From Protonemura montana (taxonomy: Eukaryota > Arthropoda > Insecta > Plecoptera > Nemouridae), in NCBI GenBank assembly GCA_947568835.1, contig OX387612.1, positions 8,680,001 through 8,744,000 of the forward strand: a DNA stretch of 64,000 bases, read 5' to 3'. The translations under genes and the position numbers were made by a program. The notes under the pieces are model-generated. The model was given only the letters and a program-made list of their open reading frames with translations, made no database searches and was not told the DNA's origin. Shown here one piece after another: positions 11,655 to 21,770 of this stretch. Numbering within the stretch: position 1 is the first letter of the stretch; the number at the start of each line of letters is the position of its first letter.

Positions 11655-11995
11655 TCTTCGCGAAAAAAAATTGCCGCAGATTGACTATATACTTTACCGC
11701 GACAAAAATGTAGGGTGTTACCAGATGGAGACACCTGCGCTAATTTTAAGAAATTTCGTTTTGTTATTTCTTTACTAGCATTTGAGACTGGTTTACGCTC
11801 AATTAACCTGTATTAATGTTAACCTAAATGATTGAAAAATGTATTTCGATATTTTGAGTTGAATCTAGGAGTTCTTTTTAAATTATCGTTAGCGCCATCG
11901 GGTAGCACCTACCGTTACCACGTGTTGCCGGCTCGTTTGTTTAGCAGAAAGTTTAACATTGGCGCTGTCTGACTGCACCTATAAACTCAATGGGT
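11655..11995 (+). mobile_element. Rep-B element
   Basis: Near-complete copy: TACTTTACCGCGACAAAAAT, GACTGGTTTACGCTCAATTA, CGATATTTTGAGTTG, TAGCGCCATCGGGTAGCACC, ACCACGTGTTGCCGGCTCGT, CTGCACCTATAAACTCAATG. No coding capacity. Confidence 0.85.
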
Positions 11996-13160
11996 GTACA
12001 GCGTGTTGAGTTAGCGCTGAACTGTATTGCGATGTCGCTTGAACGAAGCTAGACTTCTGTCAGTTTTGCAAGCTCTGTGAACGTGCAGCGACGTTGACTT
12101 GAACGTGGATAGAAATGTAGGGTAGAAAACAATGAAGAGATGAGAAATGAAGCTTCGTTAGGAGTTATCGATTTTTTTTCTGTTTTGATGTCTTTTTGTT
12201 CGTTGTCGACTCAGTGGCGGTGTGTACGGGCTAAATTTTAATGTGTGACGCGCTCGTAAGATTTGAAATTAAGCCAAGTTTCTAAGAAGTGAATCCCATT
12301 GTCTTAACGATTATTACTTTATTAGCAGCGATAAGAAATTTGAAATAAATATTTCTTGGAGCAAGAAAACTTGTTGTTTCATTTGCATGGCAAGTAAGAA
12401 TTTTGTCAATCAAATTTTTTTTTTCGATTTCTGTAAATTATTTGATATCAGCTTTTCTCAAACGATCTACTTCTGTGTACCCATTTTATAATATTCGTAA
12501 CAACGAGTACCCCTTTGTGAAAAATAAATGGCAAACAGGTCGTTCGATGCCATATCAACTCAAAAAATGTTTGTTAGTAACGGGTGCTAAAAATGCATGA
12601 TAACATAAAAATTGAATTTTGAGACCTCTATTGAATCAAATTCAAAAAAACGTATGCCAGAAATGTGTCTTCTCCAGAAAAGTGCATTAAGTACCCGCAC
12701 TAAACTTATCCCGTACCCCAGGAGGTACGCATACCACATTTTGGGAAACACTCATTTATATGATTCGATAAGATTCTGATAGCAAATTCTAGCCGACGTC
12801 GAACTACTCTTTTAATCTGATGTGAAGTTCGACTACCAAAATGCACATGAAAAAATACACGAGCCAACCATTTTGACAAGCCTCTTTTATTAATTGATAT
12901 ATTTATTTTTAAAATGAATTTTCTGGAAAATGTGCACAAAAAAAAATATATTTTTATTTTGCTGAAACAGTTTGTGCAGACACCAATTGAAGAATAAAAA
13001 ATATTATTTGTTTTTCTCTGGATCCCCTAGAAACAGGAGGCGATACAACCCTTTTAAAACGACGCATCTTGTCTGTAATCTCTTCAGTTTCGAGCCCAGC
13101 GACAAAGTTCATGTTAACATTGACCGTTGAACATTAAGCATTTACCAAAAATTGGTGATG
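11996..13160. other. AT-rich non-coding stretch
   Basis: No supported gene, RNA or repeat. Confidence 0.5.
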
Positions 13161-13164
13161 CAGA

Positions 13165-13214
13165 CGCTCCTGAACAGAACTGGTCATATGTATGATGGTC
13201 ACCGCCCATTACCT
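13165..13214 (-). mobile_element. 5S-SINE junction fragment
   Basis: CTGAACAGAACTGGTCATAT and GTATGATGGTCACC equal the reverse complement of the SINE segment just after box C. It is a stand-alone fragment upstream of a full-length copy on the other strand. Confidence 0.6.
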
Positions 13215-13303
13215 ACACATGGCGGTCTCCCGGGGAACTCTGGGAACGGGCGAGTTGAGAGCCCACCTGTCCTCCAGACATCCTTTTTGTTTTTCGGACT
13301 CAA

Positions 13304-13739
13304 TACCAAACGGTTTGACGTGTTGGAAACACCGGTTCTCATGAGATCACCGAAGTTAAACAACACAGCGCTGTGTCAGGTATTGGATGGGTGACCATCA
13401 CACACATGACCAGTTCTGTTCGGGAGAGAGGTTGGAGGGATGAAAGTAAGTATAGCAACTTCACTCGCCTTGCTTATCAACCTCACGACAGCATGAATTT
13501 GTGTAGGAATCCTGCTGTTCGCGTTGTACCGTCCTTCGGAAGTGACGTTGAACCGGTGGTTCCTTTGGTGCTCTTCGACAGGAGTAGGCTACATGCCGGC
13601 ACCGGGTTCCCCTTCTTTTTAGGCTGGGTTTGGTTCATCATCATCTTCATCATCATCCACTTATTCACCGACGCCATTAGACCAGTACCGCATGGCCAGA
13701 TGTCAAAACAGTGCGTTATTAATTCCCACAAATCAATCA
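13304..13739 (+). mobile_element. 5S-headed SINE, full-length copy d
   Basis: Reads through head (GAAACACCGGTTCTCATGAG, GGTATTGGATGGGTGACC), linker (CAGTTCTGTTCGGGAGAGAG), body (CGTTGTACCGTCCTTCGGAA, CTCTTCGACAGGAGTAGGCT), a run of CATCATCATC, CACCGACGCCATTAGACCAG and the end CCCACAAATCAATCA. Flanks TTCGGACTC (13293) and TTCGGATTC (13740) may be an imperfect target-site duplication. The 148-codon ORF across it is a chance frame. Confidence 0.9.
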
Positions 13740-13741
13740 TT

Positions 13742-14545
13742 CGGATTCGAACAGCACTGCTATTCCAGTCCGCCAGCTACCAACATTCAGTCTTTAATGA
13801 TGCACCGCAGCTCCGTTAATAACCTCACACACATTTTTCTACTCCAATTCTACATTCTACATTTAGTCATTAATAATTTCGCCATCTTTTTTAACTTAAC
13901 GCTTTTGAGAGGAAAATATTCGATCGACCGTGTTCTGGTTCTCTAGTTATTTGGATGTTGGTTTTTCGCGCCGTGGAGCTTGCAAGCCCGCCGAATTTGA
14001 CGTCCACGGATCGGACTGGGCTAACGCAGTGTTGCTACTCATCAGTTCCTCCAAGCTTTGTACCAAACTGGCAGTAATTCCGTGTGATCTTTCTTGAGCT
14101 TACTTGCGCAAGCGCCTGTTAAGACAAACTTCCTGAAACTCGACACGATTACAAAGTTTCCTTTGATTTTCTGAGCTTTACAAACTGATGTTAAACATGC
14201 CTCTTAGCCCCTTATCACCCCCTTCTTCAGCATAGCCTTGCACTTTTTCAAGTTTCTTGTTTGAATTGTTTAATAATGGCTAGTGTCGACTGCTCTTGGA
14301 GATCGGCACAACGTCTTCACATTAATCTTTCGACACAATCTTTCAGCGCGCATGAAAAGCGGGTGGGTAACTTGCAAGTCGGCGCTATCGAGTGATTGAC
14401 TAAGAGATTTATTGCTACCTGGCCGTTCGCCGCTTCGTGCAGTGGCGTAGGGTTATGTGTTTTTGACGTGGAGAAAGTAGCAAATGTTTAAGACAAGAGT
14501 TTTTGGGGTAAAAACATGCAGTTTACTCTGTTTCGTCTGGTTAGT
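13742..14545. other. Non-coding stretch
   Basis: No supported gene or repeat. Confidence 0.45.
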
Positions 14546-14910
14546 GGATTTAAACTGTGTTCCCAACGTTTTGTAACATTTTCCAGTTACTTTCTCAAGG
14601 GTGAAAGCTCGACTTGACTAGCAAAAGAACTGTCCAGGACTGCACTTAAGTTTAATTTTTCAATGGTTCGTTAAGAACTAACTGCCCGTTAATTTTTTAA
14701 CGGCCTGTTAATAACGTAAAGTGTCACTAAAAAAACGGCACTAAGTCAAACTAAAGCCAAAGTTTATAAAATTAAGAAATTACTTATTTGACTATTACCT
14801 TTTCAAGTCTGCCTTTCAGCCTTGATAAAGTAACTGGTTGCGAAAAATTGGGAAGACGGTTTGACATCGCTTTCCATTCAAAACCCAGTTTCGAAAGTAG
14901 TTTTTTTTTA
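14546..14910. mobile_element. Rep-C foldback element
   Basis: Rep-C is a family whose arms carry AAACTGGGTTTTGAATGCTA, TTTCCCAACGTTTCGTAACT and CTGTTACTTTATCAAGGGTT. Here the left arm (CCCAACGTTTTGTAACATTT, CAGTTACTTTCTCAAGGGTG) and an inverted right arm (CTTGATAAAGTAACTGGTTG, CATTCAAAACCCAGTTTCG) enclose about 200 bp. No ORF inside; a non-autonomous element is inferred. Confidence 0.72.
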
Positions 14911-15292
14911 AAACTGTATTGAAATCAGAGATGCTACATGAATATCAAGCAAATTCAAAACGTATTAATACCTGTCCGAATGTGCCAAACATCCTGTTAG
15001 TTGGAGGTGGACACACGTGGGGACGTGAAGAACGCGCCAGACGGATTGCAAATACCCGCGGGGCAGGCAATCTTTGAGCGAGATTGGCGACGGAACCTTG
15101 GTAAAAGCAGGACGAGCTCCCAGCTGGCGGGGACAGGCGGGTAACTCGATATCGAAGTCGCCGCCCTTTGTTTCGGGGACCAGTTTCACGTCCCCCTTTG
15201 CTTTCGCGTGCGCTGTTTTGTATGGCGTCTAGACTTCAGTCAAGGGGGACCCGATTTGCTAATTTTTTTCTCTAATGAGACGGTGGATTGAC
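14911..15292. other. Non-coding stretch, locally GC-richer
   Basis: A 74-codon minus ORF (14965-15189) is unrecognised and has no supporting splice or start context. Confidence 0.45.
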
Positions 15293-15895
15293 GACGTTAA
15301 GCAACACTGCGCCGAATTTGATGTTGGTTGGTTGACCGACTTGCACACGGCCAGTGTTCGGGAGAGTGCTTGAAGGGACGAAATATAACAAAACTGCGCT
15401 GGGTCAGGTATTGGATGGGTGACCATCATACACATGACCAGTTCTGTTCGGGAGAGAGGTTGGAGGGATGAAAGTTAAGCAACACTGCGCTGGGTCAGGT
15501 ATTGGATGGGTGACCATCATACACATGACCAGTTCTGTTCGCGAGAGAGGTTGGAGGGATGAAAGTTAAGCAACACTGCGCTGGGTCAGGTATTGGACGG
15601 GTGACCATCATACACATGACCAGTTCTGTTCGGGAGAGAGGTTGTAGGGAATGAAGTTAAGCAACACTGCGCTGGGTCAGGTATTGGACGGGTGACCATC
15701 ATACACATGACCAGTTTTGTTCGCGAGAGAGGTTGGAGGGATGAAAGTTTAGCAACACTGCGCTGGGTCAGGTATTGGATGGGTGACCATCATACACATG
15801 ACCAGTTCTGTTCGGGAGAGAGGTTGTAGGGAATGAAGTTAAGCAACATAGCGCCGAGTTGGCTGTTAGATGGGTGACCGCTATGAAAACGGCAG
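15293..15895 (+). mobile_element. Tandem 5S-like SINE heads, 91-bp period
   Basis: Units begin (GTTAAGCAACACTGCG) at 15474, 15565, 15656, 15747 and 15838, exactly 91 bp apart, after two more diverged leading heads. Each unit carries GCTGGGTCAGGTATTGGATG, GGTGACCATCATACACATGA and GTTCTGTTCGGGAGAGAGGT, i.e. box A to box C plus the linker, then jumps back to the head at GATGAAAGTTAAGCAAC. No SINE body follows. The last unit is diverged and ends in ATGGGTGACCGCTATG. Confidence 0.9.
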
Positions 15896-16210
15896 TAAGG
15901 AAAAAGTGGTGTGGCAAATTCAAAACAATTTTCGTGGTCCCTCCCAGTTTGAGAAGTTGTCGAAATGTTCCAGGTGCACAAAGATGCACTTTTTCTGCTG
16001 TCGGCGTTGTCTGCCAAACTTTGGCCCAACCTGTTCGGAGCTGTTCGCTCGCCTGGAAGAATACGCGAGCTTTGATGCTCATGCCCCAGCTCAGGTTGCC
16101 GATGGGGCGACATTTCATTCAAGCGATCGATTTTGCCGGCAAGATATCGGATTGCGTCAGATCTTTGCATACGCCAGTGATCTTGTTTAGCGCTGGGTAA
16201 CATCTTGGAA
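15896..16210. other. Non-coding stretch with overlapping open frames
   Basis: Frames of 106-143 codons overlap on both strands, but none shows a recognised motif and several run into the 5S-like array. Coding is not supported. Confidence 0.4.
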
Positions 16211-16211
16211 A

Positions 16212-16390
16212 GTATTACCATAGCGCTTAAGTTAAACTGTGTTCACAAAAAAAAATCCCGCCAGATGATTACTTTACCGCGAGGAAACGGTGGAATCACC
16301 GTCGTTTCGAGCGTTAAGAAATTTAATTTCGTTATTTCTCGCAGGTTACTCGCATTAAAGACTGAATTACTCCTAATTAATCTTACCGAT
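16212..16390 (+). mobile_element. Rep-B element, left part
   Basis: ACCATAGCGCTTAAGTTAAA, GATTACTTTACCGCGAGGAA, ACCGTCGTTTCGAGCGTTAA, TTTCGTTATTTCTCGCAGGT. The rest of the family sequence resumes at about 16598 after roughly 200 unrelated bases. Confidence 0.75.
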
Positions 16391-16597
16391 TGACTTTACC
16401 GATTAGCTAGCATGTACAGTCGTGTTAGCCTTACCTTGCCACAGCCTGGTGGACTTTGACTACATATTGCAAACTTTAGAATGCAAAATAAAGCTAGTCT
16501 CCACCGAGGAGTTTAAAAATTAACCAGGAAATTATGAAGGAACAACGCATCATGCACTGCAAGTACCTCAGAAAGTGGCAAATTTAAATTAATCCTA

Positions 16598-16758
16598 GAG
16601 TATCGATATTTTGAGTGTTGATCATTATAACGCAGAGGTTTTTAAAAAAGGACTGCCGCAAGCGCCACGGGGTACTCCGGTATCATTGCCGGCTCGTTTG
16701 CTCACCAGAAAGTTACGTCGGCCCTATTTCTTTACCTATAAACTCAACGCTAGTTGTC
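16598..16758 (+). mobile_element. Rep-B element, right part
   Basis: AGTATCGATATTTTGAGTGT, CCGCAAGCGCCACGGGGTAC, TTGCCGGCTCGTTTGCTCAC and TTACCTATAAACTCAACGCT correspond to the second half of the family. Confidence 0.75.
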
Positions 16759-16805
16759 TTTTTCAAGCGTTACGCCTTTTTAAAACAAAGGTAGCCGATA
16801 GTGAA

Positions 16806-16995
16806 GCCGGTGTCAAAACGTAGACTAACCTAGCAGGGAGTTGATTGTAGACCCGGTGCTGCACGGATCCGACCATAGCAGTGAGACGGAGTTATAGCCG
16901 GTGTCGAGACAGACTCACTTTCTAGGTAGCTGGGGGTGAACCCGGTGTCGGCAGATAGCCCAGCCTAGCACGACAGCCGAGGGAACATAGCCGAG
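16806..16995. repeat. Diverged tandem repeat of about 45 bp, four units
   Basis: The motif CCGGTGTC or CCGGTGCT recurs at 16807, 16853, 16898 and 16942, each followed by a TAG-rich segment and CCTAGCA/CATAGCA. Units are strongly diverged. The last (AACCCGGTGTCGGCAGATAG) resembles the SINE body on its minus strand (AAACCCGGTGCCGGCACGTA). Confidence 0.6.
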
Positions 16996-17502
16996 CATAG
17001 CAGGCAGTCAAAAGTGAAAAAAAAGAATTAAAATCTTTAATAAAATAACGGCCAGATTATTTTACTGATAACGTAATTTAATATCACGATTGTTTCAACG
17101 TTTAGGGAGAGATGATTAATTCTAATTTGGTTTATGTCAACTTCCTGCGATCATGCAATTTCATTCACACGCACATTTACACGCACAACTTGCCTCTAAT
17201 CCTGCCACGCACGTGCGTGGGCCTCACACACATAGGCTCGGGGAAAAGTGTCAAACAACTTGCACCCTTATCCCAAGCTAGCAGAACAATATTTCACGGT
17301 ATAATCCTTGCGAGAATTGCAATGGGCGACAAAAAGTAAAACTGCCCGTGATAAACGATGCTGCGCTAAAAAAAGAACCCGGAGTGTGGACCTGCATTGT
17401 TCTTAACGAGCGCAAGGCATGCCCTGGGCCAGGGTGTGATGATGCTGATGAACGTGAGAGAGAAATATCCTGGAATAGCGCGGAATTCATGGTTCAAAGT
17501 AC
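16996..17502. other. Non-coding stretch
   Basis: Short ORFs (about 70 codons, both strands); none recognised. Confidence 0.45.
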
Positions 17503-17562
17503 AGATAAAGCTTACACAGATATTCCACCCTTAAGGGGCAACGACTACCACGGATAAAGCTT
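17503..17562. repeat. Single unit of the 49-bp repeat at 51745-52060
   Basis: AGATAAAGCTTACACAGATA, TTCCACCCTTAAGGGGCAAC and GACTACCACGGATAAAGCTT match the 49-bp unit found 34 kb away. It lies immediately before the 43-bp array. Confidence 0.75.
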
Positions 17563-18408
17563 CACCCGCGTGCATTGACCACTACATCACTGGATGGACT
17601 GCGTACACCCGCGTTCATTGACCACTACATCACTGGGTGGACTGCGTACACCCGCGTGCATTGACCACTACATCACTGGGTGGACTGCGTACACCCGCGT
17701 GCATTGACCACTACATCACGGGGTGTACTGCGTACACCCGCGTGCATTGACCACTACATCACTGGGTTGATTGCGTAAACCCGCGTGCATTGACCACTAC
17801 ATCACTGGATGGACTGCGTACACCCGCGTGCATTGACCACTACATCACTGGGTGGACTGCGTACACCCGCGTGCATTGACCACTACATCACTGGGTGGAC
17901 TGCGTACACCCGCGTTCATTGACCACTACATCACTGGGTGGACTGCGTACACCCGCGTGCATTGACCACTACATCACTGGGTGGACTGCGTACACCCGCA
18001 TGCATTGACCACTACATCACGGGGTGTACTGCGTACACCCGCGTGCATTGACCACTACATCACTGCGTGGACTGCGTACACCGGCGTGTATTGACCACTA
18101 CATCACTGGGTGGACTGCGTACACCCGTGTGCATTGACCACTACATCACTGGGTTGATTGCGTATACTCGTGTACATTGACCACTACATCACTGGATGGA
18201 CTGCGTACACCCACGCGCATTGACCACTACATCACTGGGTGGACTGCGTACACCCGCATGCATTGACCACTACATCACTGGGTGGACTGCGTACACCCGC
18301 GTGCATTGACCACTACATCACTGGGTTGATTGCGTACACCCGCATGCATTGACCACTACATCACTGGGTTGATTGCGTATACTCGTGTACATTGACCACT
18401 ACATTACT
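17563..18408. repeat. 43-bp tandem repeat, about 19.7 copies
   Basis: The unit is CACCCGCGTGCATTGACCAC, TACATCACTGGGTGGACTGC, GTA. Variant units recur in order: GCGTTCATTG at 17611 and 17912, and GGGGTGTACTGCG near 17720 and 18021, both 301 bp (seven units) apart, suggesting a partial higher-order repeat. Confidence 0.95.
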
Positions 18409-19188
18409 AGAGAAAACATAAACGAGAAATTTTTGTGGACCATGATTGATAAGCGGTCCTCACCTACGGCCAGTTAAATACAACCATAGCAAGCACATAT
18501 CACAGGTTGCATTCGAGTAAAACTTGCACTCAATGTGTGTGGAGTGCCTATTTGTCATAACGCTGCCGGTAATTCGTGCCGAGTACGTTCTCTAGGACCA
18601 CTCGTTGGGTGCAGAAGCGGCTGTCGATAGGTGCTGACAGGTGCTGTTGAACGCTGACTGCTCTTGCAGTCTGCTGCCGCTTAATCCATATGTGAGGCCT
18701 CTTCATGCATCCATGTCACTCGTGGCTGGGTTTTGTAGCGGTGTTGATTCGCTCAAAATGACACGGCTGTGCAGGTGATGGTTCTTGCTAGATTCATTTA
18801 TATTTATTTCTTTTTTTTAAACATTTTTAAAGTATCAGCGAAGTAGGGTTATGTTACCACTGCGCGTTAGCGAATGCAATTTTAGGTCAGGCGTACTTTG
18901 AGCGGTAATGGTAGTGTCAAGTCATGATTAAGCTGCCCTTAAAGGGTGGGAGGAAGAGTCAAGTCCTGATAGAATGCGTCAAAGATGTTGGGGAGAGAAG
19001 TTATGTAAGGGCGGGTTAGGTGAGCAAAGTCTTACTTTGCTGAACCTATTTGAAACTAACTTAACTTTTTGTTGCCCTATCCCTTTTAGAAGAGTCAATT
19101 TACTGAATAGCTCTTCCACCCCTCCAGAGCGCCTTGTGAGGTCTTGTCAAGTCCTTATAAGGCGACTATTTACAGGTCAGGAATAGCT
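18409..19188. other. Non-coding stretch
   Basis: No gene or RNA recognised. Confidence 0.45.
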
Positions 19189-19625
19189 CTAGGTCGGGGT
19201 TACTGCTTGGTGCTATGGTGGTGCTAGTTAGCACGGTGCTACTGACAGTAATACTAGGGTTACGAATCACCGTGCTAGGTCGGGGTCACTGCTTGGTGCT
19301 ATGGTGGTGCTAGTTAGCACGGTGCTACTGACAGTAATACCAGGGTTATGAATCACCGCTCTAGGTCGAGGTTACTGCTTGGTGCTATGGTGGTGCTAGT
19401 TAGCACGGTGCTACTGACAGTAATACTACGGGTTACGAATCACCGTGCTAGGTCGGGGTTACTGCTTCGTGCTATGGTGGTGCTAGTTAGCACGGTGCTA
19501 CTGACAGTAATACCAGAGTTTCAAACCACCGCTCTAGGTTGGGGTTACTGCTTGGTGCTATGGTGGTGCTAGTTAGCACGGTGCTACTGACAGTAATACC
19601 AGGGTTACGAATCACCGCTCTAGGT
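19189..19625. repeat. 86-bp tandem repeat, about 5 copies
   Basis: CTAGGTCGGGG-type unit starts at 19189, 19275, 19361, 19448, 19534 and 19620. The unit contains GGTGCTATGGTGGTGCTAGT, TAGCACGGTGCTACTGACAG and TAATACCAGGGTTACGAATC. ORFs on either strand are artefacts. Confidence 0.94.
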
Positions 19626-20261
19626 GCTGAAATTGTTTTATATAGCATGGTCCTACCGAACATGATTGTGAGGCTATACATGGTCCTACAGGTCTGTCAG
19701 TATAATGCTTGTTGACCCTTGTCAACAGAGTAAAATTGGGTGCCTGTGTCCATGGTTTCGGGTTGGGTGCTTGTGACGACAGCATCGTTCACGGCCATCA
19801 AGTACCCGGGAAGGGAAAATTACTTCCGGCTATCAAATTCGATTCGCCGTCGGCCACCCGATCGAAAATCTAAACATCGTGGCGTTTTGCGGGTTGCTCC
19901 TGTCGCCACGTCGATAAACGCCCCACGTGACCCACATTTCCGCAGCTTACCGTTTTAGTCGTCTCTTTGTGTCTACTCTGTTTTGCCGAACGTGTCTCGC
20001 CGGGAGGCGTTAGGGTGAAAAGGGGGTTGACTATGAATGGCAAATTCCTGCGCTATATTTACCTGTGTTTTGGAACAATGAGATGGGCTGGTTGATCCAG
20101 AACTTGGTGACAGCAGTTTGAGCCGGAACCGGAACCCGAATTCGTGGAAAGAAATTGTGATGACCGTTATCGTTTACGTAATGCTTTGTGAGATTGTTAA
20201 TGAGAGAGTTATAGCCTTTCATTTTCGGTGAATTTTAAATGTTGGCTTGGCGACGCTTAAA
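19626..20261. other. Non-coding stretch
   Basis: Nothing recognised. Confidence 0.45.
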
Positions 20262-20747
20262 GTCGCCTCAGGGCTTACGGCGTTTTAAAAGGAGTTTTAG
20301 GCTAAAATTTATTTTCCCCTTGTAGCCGACATTTTGAAAGATTTAAACGAGCATGTTATCATCAATACAATAAAAATATGTCAATTTTGATTTGGTGATA
20401 ATTCAGGAAGGCTTTGTTCTGTCACATAAAATAAATTTTATTTAGCAGCCGTCACCATTTTCTCTCTGCTTTAATCGCCGTTTAATAATTGAACCTGGAA
20501 AGATGGGGTTTTAACTTTTAAACTGTCATTTAGAAGTCAAAGTTAGAAGTCCCATTGATATTTTGTTGTATTTCCAAGTCACTAAATATTCCGTTTCGAA
20601 GCGAACACATTGTTAAAAACTAATTTCTTCTTGTTCTTCGCGTGTTGTCTAAGTTTTTTTTTTAATTCTCAAAATATCATTGTTTTCAAGCGAATTACTC
20701 TGCCGGTTAAAATCACCCCTAAACGGCGTTGGTGAAATCCACCCTCA
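20262..20747 (+). mobile_element. Rep-D element, copy 1
   Basis: About 480 bp matching 29832-30356 in the opposite orientation: TAATTCAGGAAGGCTTTGTT, ACATAAAATAAATTTTATTT, AGCAGCCGTCACCATTTTCT, AACCTGGAAAGATGGGGTTT, AAGTCCCATTGATATTTTGT, CCGTTTCGAAGCGAACACAT. Ends carry the related inverted motifs CTTACGGCGTTTTAA and CTAAACGGCGTTGGTGAAAT. No ORF; looks like a non-autonomous DNA element. Confidence 0.75.
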
Positions 20748-20802
20748 TTGGCTATGCGTGCAGAGGTGCACGCGGACAGCGAAAACACCCTTCAAGATAA
20801 TA

Positions 20803-20905
20803 GTTTTTAGACTCATGTCTACTTTATCCAAACTTAGCACTAGTTTTGACAAAAACTTTTTAAACTGGGCTTTTGAATGCTAAGTGAAGAACAACTGGAG
20901 TCCCC
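20803..20905 (+). mobile_element. Rep-C arm (solo)
   Basis: TTTTTAGACTCATGTCTACT, TTAGCACTAGTTTTGACAAA, TGAATGCTAAGTGAAGAACA: one arm of the Rep-C foldback family, without its inverted partner. Confidence 0.7.
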
Positions 20906-20959
20906 AAGATGATTTGAATCTTGAAAATACATCAGTGCATCGAGTGGATAAGTGTATTT

Positions 20960-21030
20960 CGTTACTGTTTCCGGTACGTGTTGCCGGCTCGTTTGCTCAG
21001 CAAAAAGTTTAACATAACCACTGGTCCTCT
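20960..21030 (+). mobile_element. Rep-B fragment
   Basis: TACGTGTTGCCGGCTCGTTT and CAGCAAAAAGTTTAACATAA match the right-hand part of Rep-B only. Confidence 0.65.
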
Positions 21031-21399
21031 AAAGACACTCAACTCTAGCGACAAAAGCATCAGACTAGATCTCCTTGTTTTTGGTAACAAAACCGTCACC
21101 ACCTCTAAGTTGATTACCACCTCGGTGTCTGTAATCTCTGTAGAATACAAACCGACTAGACGTGTTGAAAGATTACACTAATCGTATAAAGAGGAGGGTT
21201 CCTGTGTTCTAATCCCTGATTAACACGGTTCTCCTGAGCTGGCGTCTTTTCTAATCTGCGCTAGAGACTACTGGCTTTCTGGGTAACACATTGAGGGAAA
21301 TTCAGGATGTGCACAAGGATGGAAATACGTGTGAAGGCGAAGCGATATTTGAAAATTAGGTTTTTAGGTTTTGTCAGAGTTTTGGCTTTGATTTTTAAA

Positions 21400-21770
21400 T
21401 GTTTTCATGAAAAATATCGACCGTTGACAAGTTTACAGACTGAAATGGAAGTCGCGCAAAGATGGAATCATCGTCGTTTTGAGTGTTAAGAAATTTAATT
21501 TCGTTATTTCTCGCAGATTAATCGCATTTGAGACTGATTTACGCTTTATTTAGCATTTTAAAAACGACCCGCAACGATTGGTATATATTTGTCAATATTT
21601 TGTGTTGTAATTGTTTGATTCCAGAGGTTTTTTATGAAATAAAAATACAGTTGCGAGTGCCATCTGGTGGTCACAAACGGTACCACGCGTAGAAGGCTCG
21701 TTTGATTAGCGGAAAGTTTTACACTAGCGCTGTGATTCTGATTTAACTATAAACTTAATGTTAGAACATT
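21400..21770 (+). mobile_element. Rep-B element
   Basis: Near-complete: GATGGAATCATCGTCGTTTT, AAATTTAATTTCGTTATTTC, GAGACTGATTTACGCTTTAT, TGTCAATATTTTGTGTTGTA, TGCCATCTGGTGGTCACAAA, TAACTATAAACTTAATGTTA. Confidence 0.8.

Noticed and set aside
15474..15860. Cluster of functional 5S rRNA genes
   Set aside because: Only the box A to box C portion is recognisable and units lack a full 5S gene. They match the SINE head and its linker better.
15790..16221. 143-codon minus ORF and two overlapping plus ORFs
   Set aside because: They begin or end inside the 5S-like array, are open on both strands and show no family resemblance.
17563..18408. CRISPR-like array (short repeats at regular intervals)
   Set aside because: The repeats are contiguous with no unique spacers and the DNA is eukaryotic; this is a minisatellite. 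The same applies to the other arrays.
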